Translations under genes and position numbers: made by a program
From: AP-15 sp963777435
GTDB lineage: Bacteria > Pseudomonadota > Alphaproteobacteria > ATCC43930 > CGMCC-115725
DNA length: 64,000 bases
Assembly (NCBI GenBank): GCA_963777435.1
Contig: CAVZQT010000004.1
Location: forward strand, 930,001-994,000
Direction: 5' to 3'
The notes under the pieces: generated by a model
Told to the model about the DNA's origin: nothing
The model's input: the letters and a program-made list of their open reading frames with translations, nothing else
Databases searched by the model: none
In this document: in pieces, positions 47,377 to 56,764 of the stretch
Layout of the letters: the number at the start of each line of letters is the position of its first letter
Numbering within the stretch: position 1 is the first letter of the stretch

Positions 47377-48470
47377 TCAAGAATTCCGCAGCGCTGAACC
47401 GTTGCGCATCGCTTGATTGATTGCCGCCACCAAGGTTGCCCCATTATTTTTGAAGAAGGTGGCGACTGACTGGCTATCCATCGCCGAGACGTTGAAGACG
47501 ATGGGATTGCCGTTCGAGGCTAAGGAGCCGGAGCCTATTGCGGACTGCAGGCCCTCACTAATATTTGCCGGTAGGACCATTTCGTTGGTATGCAAGAGCG
47601 CCAACGATGTCGATGGCACCATCCAGCCGCCCTGAGCTGACGGTACGATGCCGCCGTGTTCAAAGCCGAAGATGGATCCGATGCCTTTGAGAGCGCTCCC
47701 AAGAATTCCGCCACCAAAGATCCCCTCGCCAGCCGAACTGACCAGGTTCGAGAAACCTTGGTCGCCGCCCCCAAACGGATTACTACCCAACGAACCACAA
47801 TTCGGCCGAGTACATCTTTAACCGCTGAATTCACAAACCCGCCGACGATCGAATTCGCTAAGTTCGCCAGTGCAGTCTGAGCTGTTGCAGTCCCTGTAAC
47901 GAATTCTCGAGATAGAAGAGCTTAGAGAATTTTCGACCGGCTGCAGTGAATTTTGCCATTGCCCTTGACTGTTTCGTACCGCTATAGCGTCGAGTTTGTC
48001 CTTTTCGTTCAGATATTGCTGATAGGCAAGTGACTTTTGTTGGTTCAGCTTTCCTTGGTTTTGGGCATCGTCTTCAGCGGCGGCCCGCTTTTTTCATAGA
48101 ATTCCTGCTGTAGCGCCCATTGGTCATTAATCGAATCCGCGAGGCTTGCTGCCTCGTTGTCTTGTTGTGTGACCGATATGCCAGGTAACTGATAATCGCT
48201 GTTGACGGTATTGCCGGCAGGGCTCGGTCCACTTCGCACCGGTCCAGTGATGGCGGCTGTGTTGGCCTGCAACGTGCTGATCGTCGCATCTATCTGCTTC
48301 GCCGTTGCGGCGATATCGCTCCGCGCCTGCTCTGCAACGCTGCTGAGATCAGAGAACTGACCCTTGATCGCCCCCACCGCCGTCTCGACGGCGTCAGCGG
48401 CGCTTTTCATTCCGGATAGGAGATCGTCGACCTGAGCAGTTATAGCGACGCTGGTTTCGATATCCGCCAC
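47377..48470 (-). CDS. Tail tape measure protein, frameshifted
   Basis: The N-terminus (MADIETSVAITAQVDDLLSG, then helices) reads from 48470. After a change near 48060 the middle reads LNQQKSLAYQQYLNEKDKLD. The C-terminus has LANLANSIVGGFVNSAVKDV and, after another shift near 47790, GSNPFGGGDQGFSNLVSSAG and FEHGGIVPSAQGGWMVP, a typical tape-measure ending. About 360 residues is short, predicting a short tail or an eroded gene. Confidence 0.7.
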
Positions 48471-48505
48471 GTTTTCCTCTCAAGAGACCGCTACTGCCCG
48501 ATACC

Positions 48506-48787
48506 TCAGGAATCTTTTCGATCTAACGGATTCTGATCAATCCGCCGAAGCTTCGAAAAATCGAGCTCCGGGGACTGCAACCCCGCATGGACATCGCGGC
48601 TCATGAATGCGGGACCGAGTTCGGTAAGGAGCTGTTCGGCTTCACCTCGCGCCCGCAACGTGTCAGATGTGACGGCGTGAGATTTGCGACTACCCCTTCT
48701 CGCACCAAAATGAGCGGCGATAATCAGGTGTGCTGGCGGATGGTCGATCCAATATCGGGTCAGCTCCTCGATGTCGAAGAGCGTCAT
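48506..48787 (-). CDS. Small tail assembly protein upstream of tape measure
   Basis: The 93-residue product (MTLFDIEELTRYWIDHPPAH) sits where a second tail assembly chaperone is found in related phages. No firm family match is claimed. Confidence 0.6.
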   Translation of the reverse strand: MTLFDIEELTRYWIDHPPAHLIIAAHFGARRGSRKSHAVTSDTLRARGEAEQLLTELGPAFMSRDVHAGLQSPELDFSKLRRIDQNPLDRKDS

Positions 48788-48795
48788 TGTATCGA

Positions 48796-49243
48796 TTACC
48801 GGATAAGTGTATCCACAAGCTGTGGCGAGGAGACCATAGATTTGTCCCCAGTCGCTGCCGCGGTTGGCCCTGTCGCCCCCGAGCTGCGTTCGGGGGCCAC
48901 GGATTCCCCCGGCCTAAGTGTCCTCGGGCTGAGACCAGAACCAGTTAGGACTGCGCTCAATACGGGCGCGGCGTTGCCAAGGTCCAGCAGGCTTTCAACC
49001 GTATCTGCCGTAATACCGGGATAGTTCCTCTGCAATGCAACAGACACAATTTCAACCAAGATGCCGATCTGAGAACTCGCCCATCTGCGTGTTGACATCA
49101 GACAACTCCCTTACTTTCGGCATCAACAGGCGAAGCTGACCTAAAGTTAACGGTGGGACTGTCCATTCCTGGCCACCCATCGTGATCGTCACTCCGGGGA
49201 TCACTCTTTTCTCCCAAATGCCGGAGGCATCGACAGTACCCAA
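48796..49243 (-). CDS. Tail assembly chaperone, frameshifted
   Basis: The start GGQEWTVPPLTLGQLRLLMP with KVRELSDV is in one frame (from 49243). The continuation IGILVEIVSVALQRNYPGIT with VESLLDLGNA, typical of this family, is in another (to 48796). The change is at about 49060-49090. I see no clear slippery heptamer, so an indel is more likely than programmed frameshifting. Confidence 0.65.
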
Positions 49244-49247
49244 GTTA

Positions 49248-49994
49248 TCATTCGACTGTGCTCAGATAACCGATGGTCCCGGAAGCGTCAGCAAACGCCA
49301 TGAAATCGAGTTCACTGATTGTCCAATCATCGATTTTTGTCGGCATCGAGAGTTTGTTGGCAGTACAACTATTCAACCGCAACGCTGTTCCCTCGCCGCT
49401 ATAGGTGGTGTAAAACGTAGCCTTGAATGTCGGTGTTGTTCCCATCAGCTGATTAGTTAAGGTCAATTTACTCCCGGATACTGGGCCATTATAAGTGTAT
49501 GAGATCATTACCGCAGCGTTAGCGTCCACCGCAGCAAATGTATAAACGCCAGTTGCGAAGTTGACCGAGTATTGGCCCGCGGAAGAGGGCGTGGTCACTC
49601 GATTGAACCGTTTTCCATTGGCAGCATACACAACACCGAGATCGTCGTTGAAGGCAGATGCGTTTGCGACCGTCACGGTGAACGGGATGACAGCCGGAAC
49701 AATTGCCGCCTCAAGTTCCGATATCGCGAACTGGCCCGTAGCCGCGGGGATCCCAAAGAAGATGTCGGAGTAAAGAAGGCCAAGAATCTGTGCAAATTTC
49801 GCTTTTCCCGTGATCTTTCCTTGGCCTCGAGCTATGGCGAGCGGAAACTGAAGCTGTCCATACAATTCTTTATCGGTCCAATCGAAATCGATCTGGATAT
49901 CCTGAAGCACCCCGAACTGGCGCGGCCCGATCCCCGAGCCTGAAACATCTGTACGTTCTCCCCACAGTGCACCTGAGCCAAAGCTGAGCTGCAT
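49248..49994 (-). CDS. Major tail tube protein
   Basis: The 248-residue protein (FGSGALWGERTDVSGSGIGP, GVLQDIQIDFDWTDKELYGQ) with a beta-rich body and a domain around TSPS-type strands is in the position of the major tail protein and has the expected length. The central part (about 95-170) may be an added Ig-like insertion. Confidence 0.75.
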   Translation of the reverse strand: MQLSFGSGALWGERTDVSGSGIGPRQFGVLQDIQIDFDWTDKELYGQLQFPLAIARGQGKITGKAKFAQILGLLYSDIFFGIPAATGQFAISELEAAIVPAVIPFTVTVANASAFNDDLGVVYAANGKRFNRVTTPSSAGQYSVNFATGVYTFAAVDANAAVMISYTYNGPVSGSKLTLTNQLMGTTPTFKATFYTTYSGEGTALRLNSCTANKLSMPTKIDDWTISELDFMAFADASGTIGYLSTVE

Positions 49995-50216
49995 CTAGAT
50001 ACTCCCTTCCCTATTGCTCCCGCGCATCCGGGGCACAATCAGGCGCTTTAGCGCTTCCTTTGCTGCGTGCGCCGTATTCCAGGCTGCGGTGTGGTGCCCG
50101 ACCGCTGATCCCGGAAAATAATCGGTCCACCAACGCTCAATAAGCGCATCGAGGAGGTCGGCGCGTTCTTCCTCTATTATAGCGTGTCCAGATTTGGTTT
50201 TGCCACTGCTGTTCAT
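49995..50216 (-). CDS. Small phage protein of unknown function
   Basis: The 73-residue product (ERADLLDALIERWWTDYFPG) lies just upstream of the tail tube gene with no spacing. It is probably a real late gene; no family is recognised. Confidence 0.5.
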   Translation of the reverse strand: MNSSGKTKSGHAIIEEERADLLDALIERWWTDYFPGSAVGHHTAAWNTAHAAKEALKRLIVPRMRGSNREGSI

Positions 50217-50460
50217 TGAAAACGAATCCTATTGCCATGCCATTCAAAGCCCGACCCTTTCCCGAAAGGGTCAAATATTCCGAGTCTCCATTTAGGATTT
50301 GGCATCGTCAATACGCACCATACAACCTCATACTGGGCACGTGCGCAGATCCAGTGCCAAAGTATCGGCGACACCGCCATGGGCCCGGCGGCGGCTGTCC
50401 TGGATTGTCTTGAATTTGTTGGCCGTAAGCCGATAGGTAGGCATCTCGCCCGTCGTGCGC
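50217..50460. other. No gene recognised between tail terminator and 50216
   Basis: The frames open here on the minus strand (to 50213 and 50328) show no family similarity. Confidence 0.35.
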
Positions 50461-50895
50461 TCATGTACAAACAATTTCGACCGGGACAATTGCAATCGCC
50501 TGGTCTCCAAGAACACCTTCGTCAGTTTCAATCTTACCCGCGATATAAGCATGCTGTACCATCTCGGGCAAACCAAGGTTTTGAATTCCGGTTGCCATCG
50601 ATGGCGCTAGCGCAAGCTCGAGCGCGTCGAGCAGCGGATTTAAAGTTATTGCTGGCGCCGCATAAGGATCGCTCGAATGGGCGTAAACATAGAAGTCAGC
50701 ATAGAGCGTCCACACGATCGGGGCACCTAATGCCTTGACAGAGGCATGTCCGCCCTTTTCGCTCATAAACAGTGCTGGCTGCTCGACCGGCGCCACGTCG
50801 GACCAATGCCGCAGGCGTCAATTCGCAGTGGCAAAGCTCCACGCGCTTGAAGCTAAGGTCCAGAGCGCCGCGTAAATGGCCTCTCGTTCAATCAT
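50461..50895 (-). CDS. Tail terminator protein with in-frame TGA
   Basis: The frame from ATG 50895 reads MIEREAIYAALWTLASSAWS with FATAN, then TGA at 50818-50820, then RLRHWSDVAPVEQPALFMSE. It ends GLPEMVQHAYIAGKIETDEG with VLGDQAIAIVPVEIV. This is the small minor tail/terminator family. Relatives usually have Arg at the stop position, so CGA to TGA is a simple explanation. Confidence 0.7.
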
Positions 50896-51363
50896 CTGCT
50901 CAACGTGCCGCGCAATGCCTGTTTGATGTTCCTGCCTACAACCGGCGCCATATCGTGAAATGTCGACATGGGAATCCGAGACGGCAGATCCACGTGCCGG
51001 TTATGGCGCTGGTCCTTCATCGACTTGGGTCCAATTGGGGATGCAAATCTTTCCTTGAGCTGTCGCAAACTTGTGCGGAGGTCTCTTGGGCCTCCAATAC
51101 CGCACCCAAGAACTGTACCGTTAATATTCGTAGATGCCGTCGTACCAACTGCACCCTTGTTGTCAGCGAGCTGGACGCTAACCTTTTCAAACAATCTTTC
51201 GCGCAACTCCGGCGAGTGACGGCCGAATCTTATGCGGGCGGACTTTATTTTGTAGATCAATCCCAAGTCTAGCGAGTGCCTGCACCAATGCCCGGGCGGC
51301 AGAATATCGCTGCCGTCCCAACTTTTTCAGCAACGCTCCGTCTCCCACAACACGAGCTGAAAT
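50892..51363 (-). CDS. HK97 gp10-like phage protein, frameshifted
   Basis: The N-terminal frame reads VISARVVGDGALLKKLGRQR with ALVQALARLGIDLQNKV from about 51360. The continuation LRERLFEKVSVQLADNKGAV is in another frame and ends at 50892. Size and position, between connector and tail terminator, fit the HK97 gp10 family. The exact start is not certain. Confidence 0.5.
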
Positions 51364-52010
51364 CACAGCACGCCGCCTACGATCGACGCATCGGTTGCAG
51401 TGGGCGCCATCATGATCAAGTTGCCGCCAATCGGGGCTACGGCGCGGTACTGCTGGAGTACTGTTGATATCGCTGCGCTCATGTCTTTTTGCGAATAGCT
51501 AATGGTTTCACCTCCGCCAACCGCTTTAGAAATCTCACCGACCCGCAGCCGGTCGCGATAGCGCAACGCGACAAGTTCTATGCAGGCTTGAGCAAGTTCA
51601 GGTGGGATCGTCGAATATCCGGCCGTATACGAAAAAGCAATGTTCTGCGGTCCCCGTACAAAACGATACCCACGTACGACCAATTGCGTAGGCGAAAACG
51701 CATAGCCGCTTGTCGAGACAGTGTTCGGCGAGAGCATTGAGACGGGTGGGATGACAATGCCATCGATCGTCACGCATAAAACGGCGCTGACCGGAAAGCA
51801 GGCAAATTGCAGGCGTTGGCCACCGGTGCCATCTCGTACTTCGGAATAATCAGCCATCGACATACGGCGATTAAGCCAAGTCTGTATGTATTGGCTCTCA
51901 GCGGTAATGAGCCTCGTCAGCAGTGCGTCGTCAGTGGGCGGAAAGGCGCTTTGCCCAGTCTGCAGCCAAGCCTTGACGTCGGCCAATGTTGTTAGGTCAT
52001 CGTATGCCAT
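51363..52010 (-). CDS. Head-tail connector protein (HK97 gp6-like)
   Basis: The 215-residue protein begins LTTLADVKAWLQTGQSAFPP with DALLTRLITAESQYIQTWL, followed by FSYTAGYSTIPPELAQACIE, as in gp6-like connectors. It would sit between portal and tail. The reading frame is intact. Confidence 0.8.
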   Translation of the reverse strand: MAYDDLTTLADVKAWLQTGQSAFPPTDDALLTRLITAESQYIQTWLNRRMSMADYSEVRDGTGGQRLQFACFPVSAVLCVTIDGIVIPPVSMLSPNTVSTSGYAFSPTQLVVRGYRFVRGPQNIAFSYTAGYSTIPPELAQACIELVALRYRDRLRVGEISKAVGGGETISYSQKDMSAAISTVLQQYRAVAPIGGNLIMMAPTATDASIVGGVL

Positions 52011-52297
52011 TTGAAGCGACCTCCGCGGCTCTCTTTCATGGCAACCACTGGTCTGATCAAATAATTTTGCGCGTCGTTAGGCTTTGCCAAACCCAAAGCG
52101 ACGAATAATGCCCGTTTACGCTTTGAATGGATTTGACCGTCGCCCGCCATCGTAAATAATTACGCAACCGCATCGGCCGGAACGAGTTCATCTCGTTTAG
52201 TCATTGGCCTTACTTATGCATCTTCGATAGTTGCACCCAACCGGAGCCGGATTGATGTACTTGTGCGTGCAATGGCGGGGGGAGCACGAGCTTGGCG
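52011..52297. other. Possible small broken genes
   Basis: Short minus-strand frames such as MNSFRPMRLRNYLRWRATVK from about 52191 look coding in parts, but no complete family-supported gene could be defined. Confidence 0.3.
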
Positions 52298-52474
52298 TTA
52301 GCCGTTCGGTGGGGTTGGTTCCGGTTCCACGGCAAACCCACCGTTGCTCACGAGATACAACGCCACTTGTCTCGGCACATAAACTAAACCCCCGACTGTT
52401 ACGCGATAGCGCGCCGTGCCATGATTGACCTCGTCTTGGCCAAACATAGCACGAAGCGCTATCACCTCCAGCAT
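52298..52474 (-). CDS. Very small phage protein next to the capsid gene
   Basis: A 58-residue frame starts MLEVIALRAMFGQDEVNHGT and contains ARYRVTVGGLVYVPRQVALY before ending EPTPPNG. Such short beta-rich proteins with a V-P-x-x-VA segment lie directly downstream of the capsid gene in many phages. Confidence 0.5.
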   Translation of the reverse strand: MLEVIALRAMFGQDEVNHGTARYRVTVGGLVYVPRQVALYLVSNGGFAVEPEPTPPNG

Positions 52475-52480
52475 CGCTGG

Positions 52481-53980
52481 TTAACCATTCGCGATATTGG
52501 TTATGACGCCCATAGCGAACGGCGCGTATACCGCCAAGACTTCTTCAGCGTATACACCTACCTGGCGTTGGCGGGTGACGATCGGCCAGTCAATTTGATA
52601 ATAATCTTGCCGCGTCTTCACCTCGGCTACGTTGGGTACCTCGTTCGACTGATATTGGATTGGGAGATTTTCAGCCCAGCCAATGATAGTACCTGGAGGA
52701 ACGCGAGGATGGATTTTGATTGGAATTCGAAGACCGCCGTAGATAGCAAAGGGGTTATAGTAGAATTGTACGACGCCTGATGCCGTCAGCTGATATTCAC
52801 CATCGCTGCCATCGGCTGGAGTATCGTACCGAAGTAACGGGCCCGACGCGTTAGAAAGCACCTTTGTTGTGATGTTCTTTAACTCCTGGGCATTTACATA
52901 AAGAACGGTCGGGGAGAGCTCGAAATTGTTCCACATCGTCTGGAACATGTTGTCGATCTCAACCACCGACCCACGACCAGATGCGGTAAGCGTGGTGCCT
53001 GTCCCCGCTGTGCCGGTACCCAGAGTATTCACGTAGGCGTTGGACCCCATTTTAAGCGCTGTTGTCAGCAACCCATCATACGCGTAGCTCGGGTTGGCGG
53101 AGAAATCGTTCGTGATCGCTGACTGTGCCTGGTTTCCCGTGGCAAGCGGCGCTGAAACCGCCAGACTGTTGACCGTGGTTATCGCCTGCAACGTTTCAGT
53201 GGCAGAAGATGTCGAGATGTACCAAGCATAGGCCACGGCGCCTTGGATCGGAGTTACACTGCAAAGCAAAATCTGACCCAAGCTTACCAGTTGGCTGGCT
53301 TCGCCGCTGATATTTGAACATCCTCCGTTCAGAGTGAATGTTTTGCCGTCGACTCCGGTGACGGTTTTAGTCGTAGCCACTCCGCCGGATATGCTTGAAT
53401 TTTGGTAACCTTCGAGCGTAAGGGCGGCTACTCTGACATAGTATGTCGCAGCAGGCAGCGTTGCGCCGCCACCGGACGCCGCCAACGTTGGGGTTGCAGG
53501 CGTGCCGAGTTGCAACGATGCGTTGCCGGCCAGGATGGCCATCTCCTCTTTAAGCATCATCTTTTGCAGCAGCCGGAACGTCATCCGCGCTTGGATGTCT
53601 TCGAATTCGCGACCGGCAGAAATAGCTTCAAAGGTGGCCGCGTCTTCTTCGCCGATGGTGACGAAAGTGGCTGACTTGCTCGATGTCGAATACGACATTT
53701 GGCCGGAGCGCTGACCCTCTGGGACCCATCCCATTGCGTCAAAGCCGGAGCCGATGATTGCGTTTACTTGACGCCAATTGGTGGCGGTTCCCGTGCCGCC
53801 ACCGACGCGGGGCATTACGTTTCTGATCGGCGTGACAAAAGGGTAAAGGTTTTTGGCCGGTGCTTGCAAATCGTACGCTACTAGGCCAGTTGCTGTCGAA
53901 ATTGACTTGCCAAGTGCGTCATCCGGCGCCGCTAGGGCCCGTTTCACTAGCTCCAGCAATTCCTGCGTTACAGAAGTCAT
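52481..53980 (-). CDS. Major capsid protein with inserted domain
   Basis: The 499-residue protein has an HK97-like frame: SKSISTATGLVAYDLQAPAK-type N-arm region, YSTSSKSATFVTIGEEDAAT, REFEDIQARMTFRLLQKMML, and at the end VAEVKTRQDYYQIDWPIVTR. Residues about 160-285 are a Ser/Thr/Gly-rich beta region (LPAATYYVRVAALTLEGYQN, PIQGAVAYAWYIS) like a fibronectin/Ig-type insertion between E-loop and A-domain parts. The gene is complete. A terminator-like hairpin lies between it and the protease gene. Confidence 0.8.
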   Translation of the reverse strand: MTSVTQELLELVKRALAAPDDALGKSISTATGLVAYDLQAPAKNLYPFVTPIRNVMPRVGGGTGTATNWRQVNAIIGSGFDAMGWVPEGQRSGQMSYSTSSKSATFVTIGEEDAATFEAISAGREFEDIQARMTFRLLQKMMLKEEMAILAGNASLQLGTPATPTLAASGGGATLPAATYYVRVAALTLEGYQNSSISGGVATTKTVTGVDGKTFTLNGGCSNISGEASQLVSLGQILLCSVTPIQGAVAYAWYISTSSATETLQAITTVNSLAVSAPLATGNQAQSAITNDFSANPSYAYDGLLTTALKMGSNAYVNTLGTGTAGTGTTLTASGRGSVVEIDNMFQTMWNNFELSPTVLYVNAQELKNITTKVLSNASGPLLRYDTPADGSDGEYQLTASGVVQFYYNPFAIYGGLRIPIKIHPRVPPGTIIGWAENLPIQYQSNEVPNVAEVKTRQDYYQIDWPIVTRQRQVGVYAEEVLAVYAPFAMGVITNIANG

Positions 53981-54001
53981 CTTAGTTCCTCCCGGCTGGG
54001 G

Positions 54002-54032
54002 GGCAAAAGAAAGCTCGGCAAGTTGCCGAGCT
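54002..54032 (-). terminator. Rho-independent terminator-like hairpin
   Basis: On the minus strand the 8-bp stem AGCTCGGC/GCCGAGCT with a 5-nt loop is followed by TTTCTTTTG. It lies between the protease gene (ends 54060) and the capsid gene (starts 53980), where partial termination would set transcript ratios. Confidence 0.65.
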
Positions 54033-54059
54033 GGACTATCAAGTTGAAGGTTTAGGGGC

Positions 54060-56174
54060 TCACTGTCCGATCGCTTCTTGTCTCCGGGTGAGGCCGGGTG
54101 GATGAATGGGGCGGGCGTAGCTCGCCTTTATCAATGTCAACGTCTGTTCTTCCTTGCTCATTTGAGAGAACGCTATCGCGAGTTCGTCGGTCGAAAATGC
54201 GTTGCTGCCGGTGTCCTGGTGTTTTGCAATCGCGGCAACGCTCTTTGCTATCGTAACTGGAGCTAATGGAGTACGGGCAATATCCTCTACTCGTTTCGTC
54301 AACTGATCGAGACGGGGCATAATATCTGCGAGTGTCGTGATCAAAGCTGCCTTTTCAGCTTCCTCTCCTACGAACGTCTTACCCGAACTTCCTGACGACG
54401 CGGCCTTTGCTGGCTCGAAATCCGTCCTCTCCGACCCACCCTCGCCATCAGAGGTGACGTTGTCGCACACCGCTCCAGCCGCAGTCAGATGGTCATGAGC
54501 TCTCAGCAGATAACCCGATGTCTCCATATCGTTGCGGCCACAAGCGTGCGTGGCGCGGTGGCAGCAGGCTCCATTGGTTAGTTTACAAACGCACTCGTGA
54601 GCTACGTCCAACAATGCCAAGTAACCAGTCGCTCCTTTACTCAGCGCCGCCGCGATCATATCGATCACCCCCGTGCTGGATGGAGCGTTTGCCGCACTGT
54701 TGAGTAAATCATTTTTCCCAGAACGGAGCGCTGGTGATGCCGCATCTGACTTCGAGGGATCAACCTTTGCCATGCGCGCAAGGTCGAACCCTGATTTTTC
54801 GCCAGCTAAGGCCCCCGCATCGTCGAGTGCTGAACGCGCCATGGCTATATGGCTTTTTTCCCCGTACCGCAATCCATGCATTCTCAGGCACTGAGAAACA
54901 GCCTGGTGCGCAAGGTCTAGAAGCGCTTGGTCTGCTTCAGTGTTCCTGGCTTTAATCAAGATTGCAGCCGCTAATTGCTGCAGATTTCGACTCCGTCCCT
55001 GCCACAAATCAGCAGCTAGGCGGGCTCCTTGAGTACCTGCGGCCATAATCATGGTATCGGCCGCTGTTCCAATCGGTGGTTCTCCCGTCAGGTCGGCCAT
55101 GTCCAATATTTCACTGGCCTCCTCCGTCACCAACGCGCCCAACAACCCGCACAGCTGGTTGATAATCCCTTGGAGCGCCGACGCTTCCGTGGAAGCGTCC
55201 CCCTCGATCTCCGCTTCGGCTGCAAGGCTCTCTTCAAGCCATGTTAATTCAAGTATGATGCGAACTACATAGCCAACATCCCATAGCGTCTTTGTCAGTG
55301 GCGGTTGTGCTCCCGTTTTCTGCTGGTTTAGCGATGGAGGCCCATCCTTATCGATTTTTTGCTTCCAGGCAGAAACGATACGAGCCTTGATCTGGTCAAG
55401 CTGATCCGGTGTGTACTGTCGCGCATTTCTGGGGCGGTTGATGAAATTCCAAGCGGCTCTGATGTGTCGCTCCGTGTCTATTGGGTATCGCTTTTGGCCA
55501 TCTGACTGGTAGCCGGGATCGGCGTAATCACCTTCGTTATAACCGGAATTGTTCTCAGCTTCGGTATTAGCTTTGTCCCGCTCACCTCCGGTAGCTGCAC
55601 TGGAAATTCTCATTGTAGGACTCAGATCTTTATCTGACCTCTGCACTTGACACAGCACGGCGTGTGATGCGGCTAAGTGTCGGTGCCTGGGCACATCGCA
55701 CGCCCAAGATTGCAATGATGAATTCAGTCTCACCTGCGGCTTCCTTGAAGCGCCAGCTGATTTCCAATAGTCGAACACCGCTTCCGGATTGGCCGGCCGA
55801 TCGACCAGAGAAATCTCATTTAGGACGAGCCCGGTGATCGTCTTGTAATCGGTAGGATCTCGATGGGTTACATGACCGCCAATTGAATAACCCTTATAAA
55901 CCCCCTCGACTACCTTCTGCCACGCGACCGGATCAACGATCTTAGCACCGATATAGAGCCCCTTGTCATCAACTGCGGCTTCCTTGGCAACTCCGACTGC
56001 GGATAGCTGATGCATTTCACGGATATTGGCAAATTTCATGTAGTCGCCAACGGCTGATATCAGCGCGTCGCGTTTTATAACTTCGCCCTGGTCGTCACGC
56101 GCCTCGGTGGATGCATAGCCCCACACCTCATGTCTTTCCGCGTCGATTTTAGCTAGGGGGAAGTATATTTTCAT
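54060..56174 (-). CDS. XkdF-like prohead protease fused to DUF6582-like and helical regions
   Basis: Residues 1-135 (EVWGYASTEARDDQGEVIKR, EMHQLSAVGVAKEAAVDDKG, LNEISLVDRPANPEAVF) match the XkdF-like phage protease domain. Residues about 230-280 (IDTERHIRAAWNFINRPRNA, LDQIKARIVSAWKQKID) match DUF6582. The remaining 400 residues are largely helical, and a Cys/His-rich stretch at about 530-560 may bind metal. The C-terminal part may serve as scaffold. At 704 residues it is much longer than a simple prohead protease. The frame is intact. Confidence 0.78.
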   Translation of the reverse strand: MKIYFPLAKIDAERHEVWGYASTEARDDQGEVIKRDALISAVGDYMKFANIREMHQLSAVGVAKEAAVDDKGLYIGAKIVDPVAWQKVVEGVYKGYSIGGHVTHRDPTDYKTITGLVLNEISLVDRPANPEAVFDYWKSAGASRKPQVRLNSSLQSWACDVPRHRHLAASHAVLCQVQRSDKDLSPTMRISSAATGGERDKANTEAENNSGYNEGDYADPGYQSDGQKRYPIDTERHIRAAWNFINRPRNARQYTPDQLDQIKARIVSAWKQKIDKDGPPSLNQQKTGAQPPLTKTLWDVGYVVRIILELTWLEESLAAEAEIEGDASTEASALQGIINQLCGLLGALVTEEASEILDMADLTGEPPIGTAADTMIMAAGTQGARLAADLWQGRSRNLQQLAAAILIKARNTEADQALLDLAHQAVSQCLRMHGLRYGEKSHIAMARSALDDAGALAGEKSGFDLARMAKVDPSKSDAASPALRSGKNDLLNSAANAPSSTGVIDMIAAALSKGATGYLALLDVAHECVCKLTNGACCHRATHACGRNDMETSGYLLRAHDHLTAAGAVCDNVTSDGEGGSERTDFEPAKAASSGSSGKTFVGEEAEKAALITTLADIMPRLDQLTKRVEDIARTPLAPVTIAKSVAAIAKHQDTGSNAFSTDELAIAFSQMSKEEQTLTLIKASYARPIHPPGLTRRQEAIGQ

Positions 56175-56265
56175 TAGCGATCTTTCATTTTTCGAGGGTA
56201 ATCCGAGGTGTATCGAGTGGCCTTCGGCAAGCGGATTAATGGGTTGCCGTTGAACAGGGTACGAC

Positions 56266-56643
56266 CTATTGCTCCTGCGGAGCGCATTGGACTGTCGAAT
56301 TTAGGCTTAAAACCCGGCCATCGCTGAGATGGACAGTTGCCTCAAGAATATAAGTAGCGCCTATCGCGGAAGTCGGAAAGCCTCCGACCGTAGCAACGGA
56401 AAAGGAACCCGTCTTCGTCTGCAATGATCCATCGAGAGGAGACCGTAACTGGACCGCCTCTTCCGTGGTAGCTGCTAATATCCTTATCTGCGGAGCGGGA
56501 TCAGTTGCCGTCTGAAACGGGGCGAACTTACAGGTCCAGTTCGTCGATAGGATCGTGGCAGATCCAACTTCCGCGGTGAAGTCAAAGGCGAAGGTATCAA
56601 TCTCGTTGTACTCGATTGGACTGAAAGAGGTCGGCAATCGCAT
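56266..56643 (-). CDS. Small phage structural-type protein
   Basis: The 125-residue product (FDFTAEVGSATILSTNWTCK, then IGATYILEATVHLSDGRVLS) has the alternating pattern of an Ig-like beta domain. It could be a decoration protein. It lies directly upstream of the protease gene. Confidence 0.6.
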   Translation of the reverse strand: MRLPTSFSPIEYNEIDTFAFDFTAEVGSATILSTNWTCKFAPFQTATDPAPQIRILAATTEEAVQLRSPLDGSLQTKTGSFSVATVGGFPTSAIGATYILEATVHLSDGRVLSLNSTVQCAPQEQ

Positions 56644-56764
56644 CTGAGCTCCTTCGAACCGGTCAAACCTGTCGACCGACCAATGACTAGAAGCTTCGCG
56701 CAGCTAAAGACTAGGTAAATGGCCGGCCGCCCATCAACACCAATCATCCTCGACGATCGAGTTA

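Noticed and set aside
48506..49243. Programmed -1 frameshift of lambda G/GT type in the tail chaperone genes.
   Set aside because: No slippery heptamer is found at the junction and similar frame changes are spread over unrelated genes.
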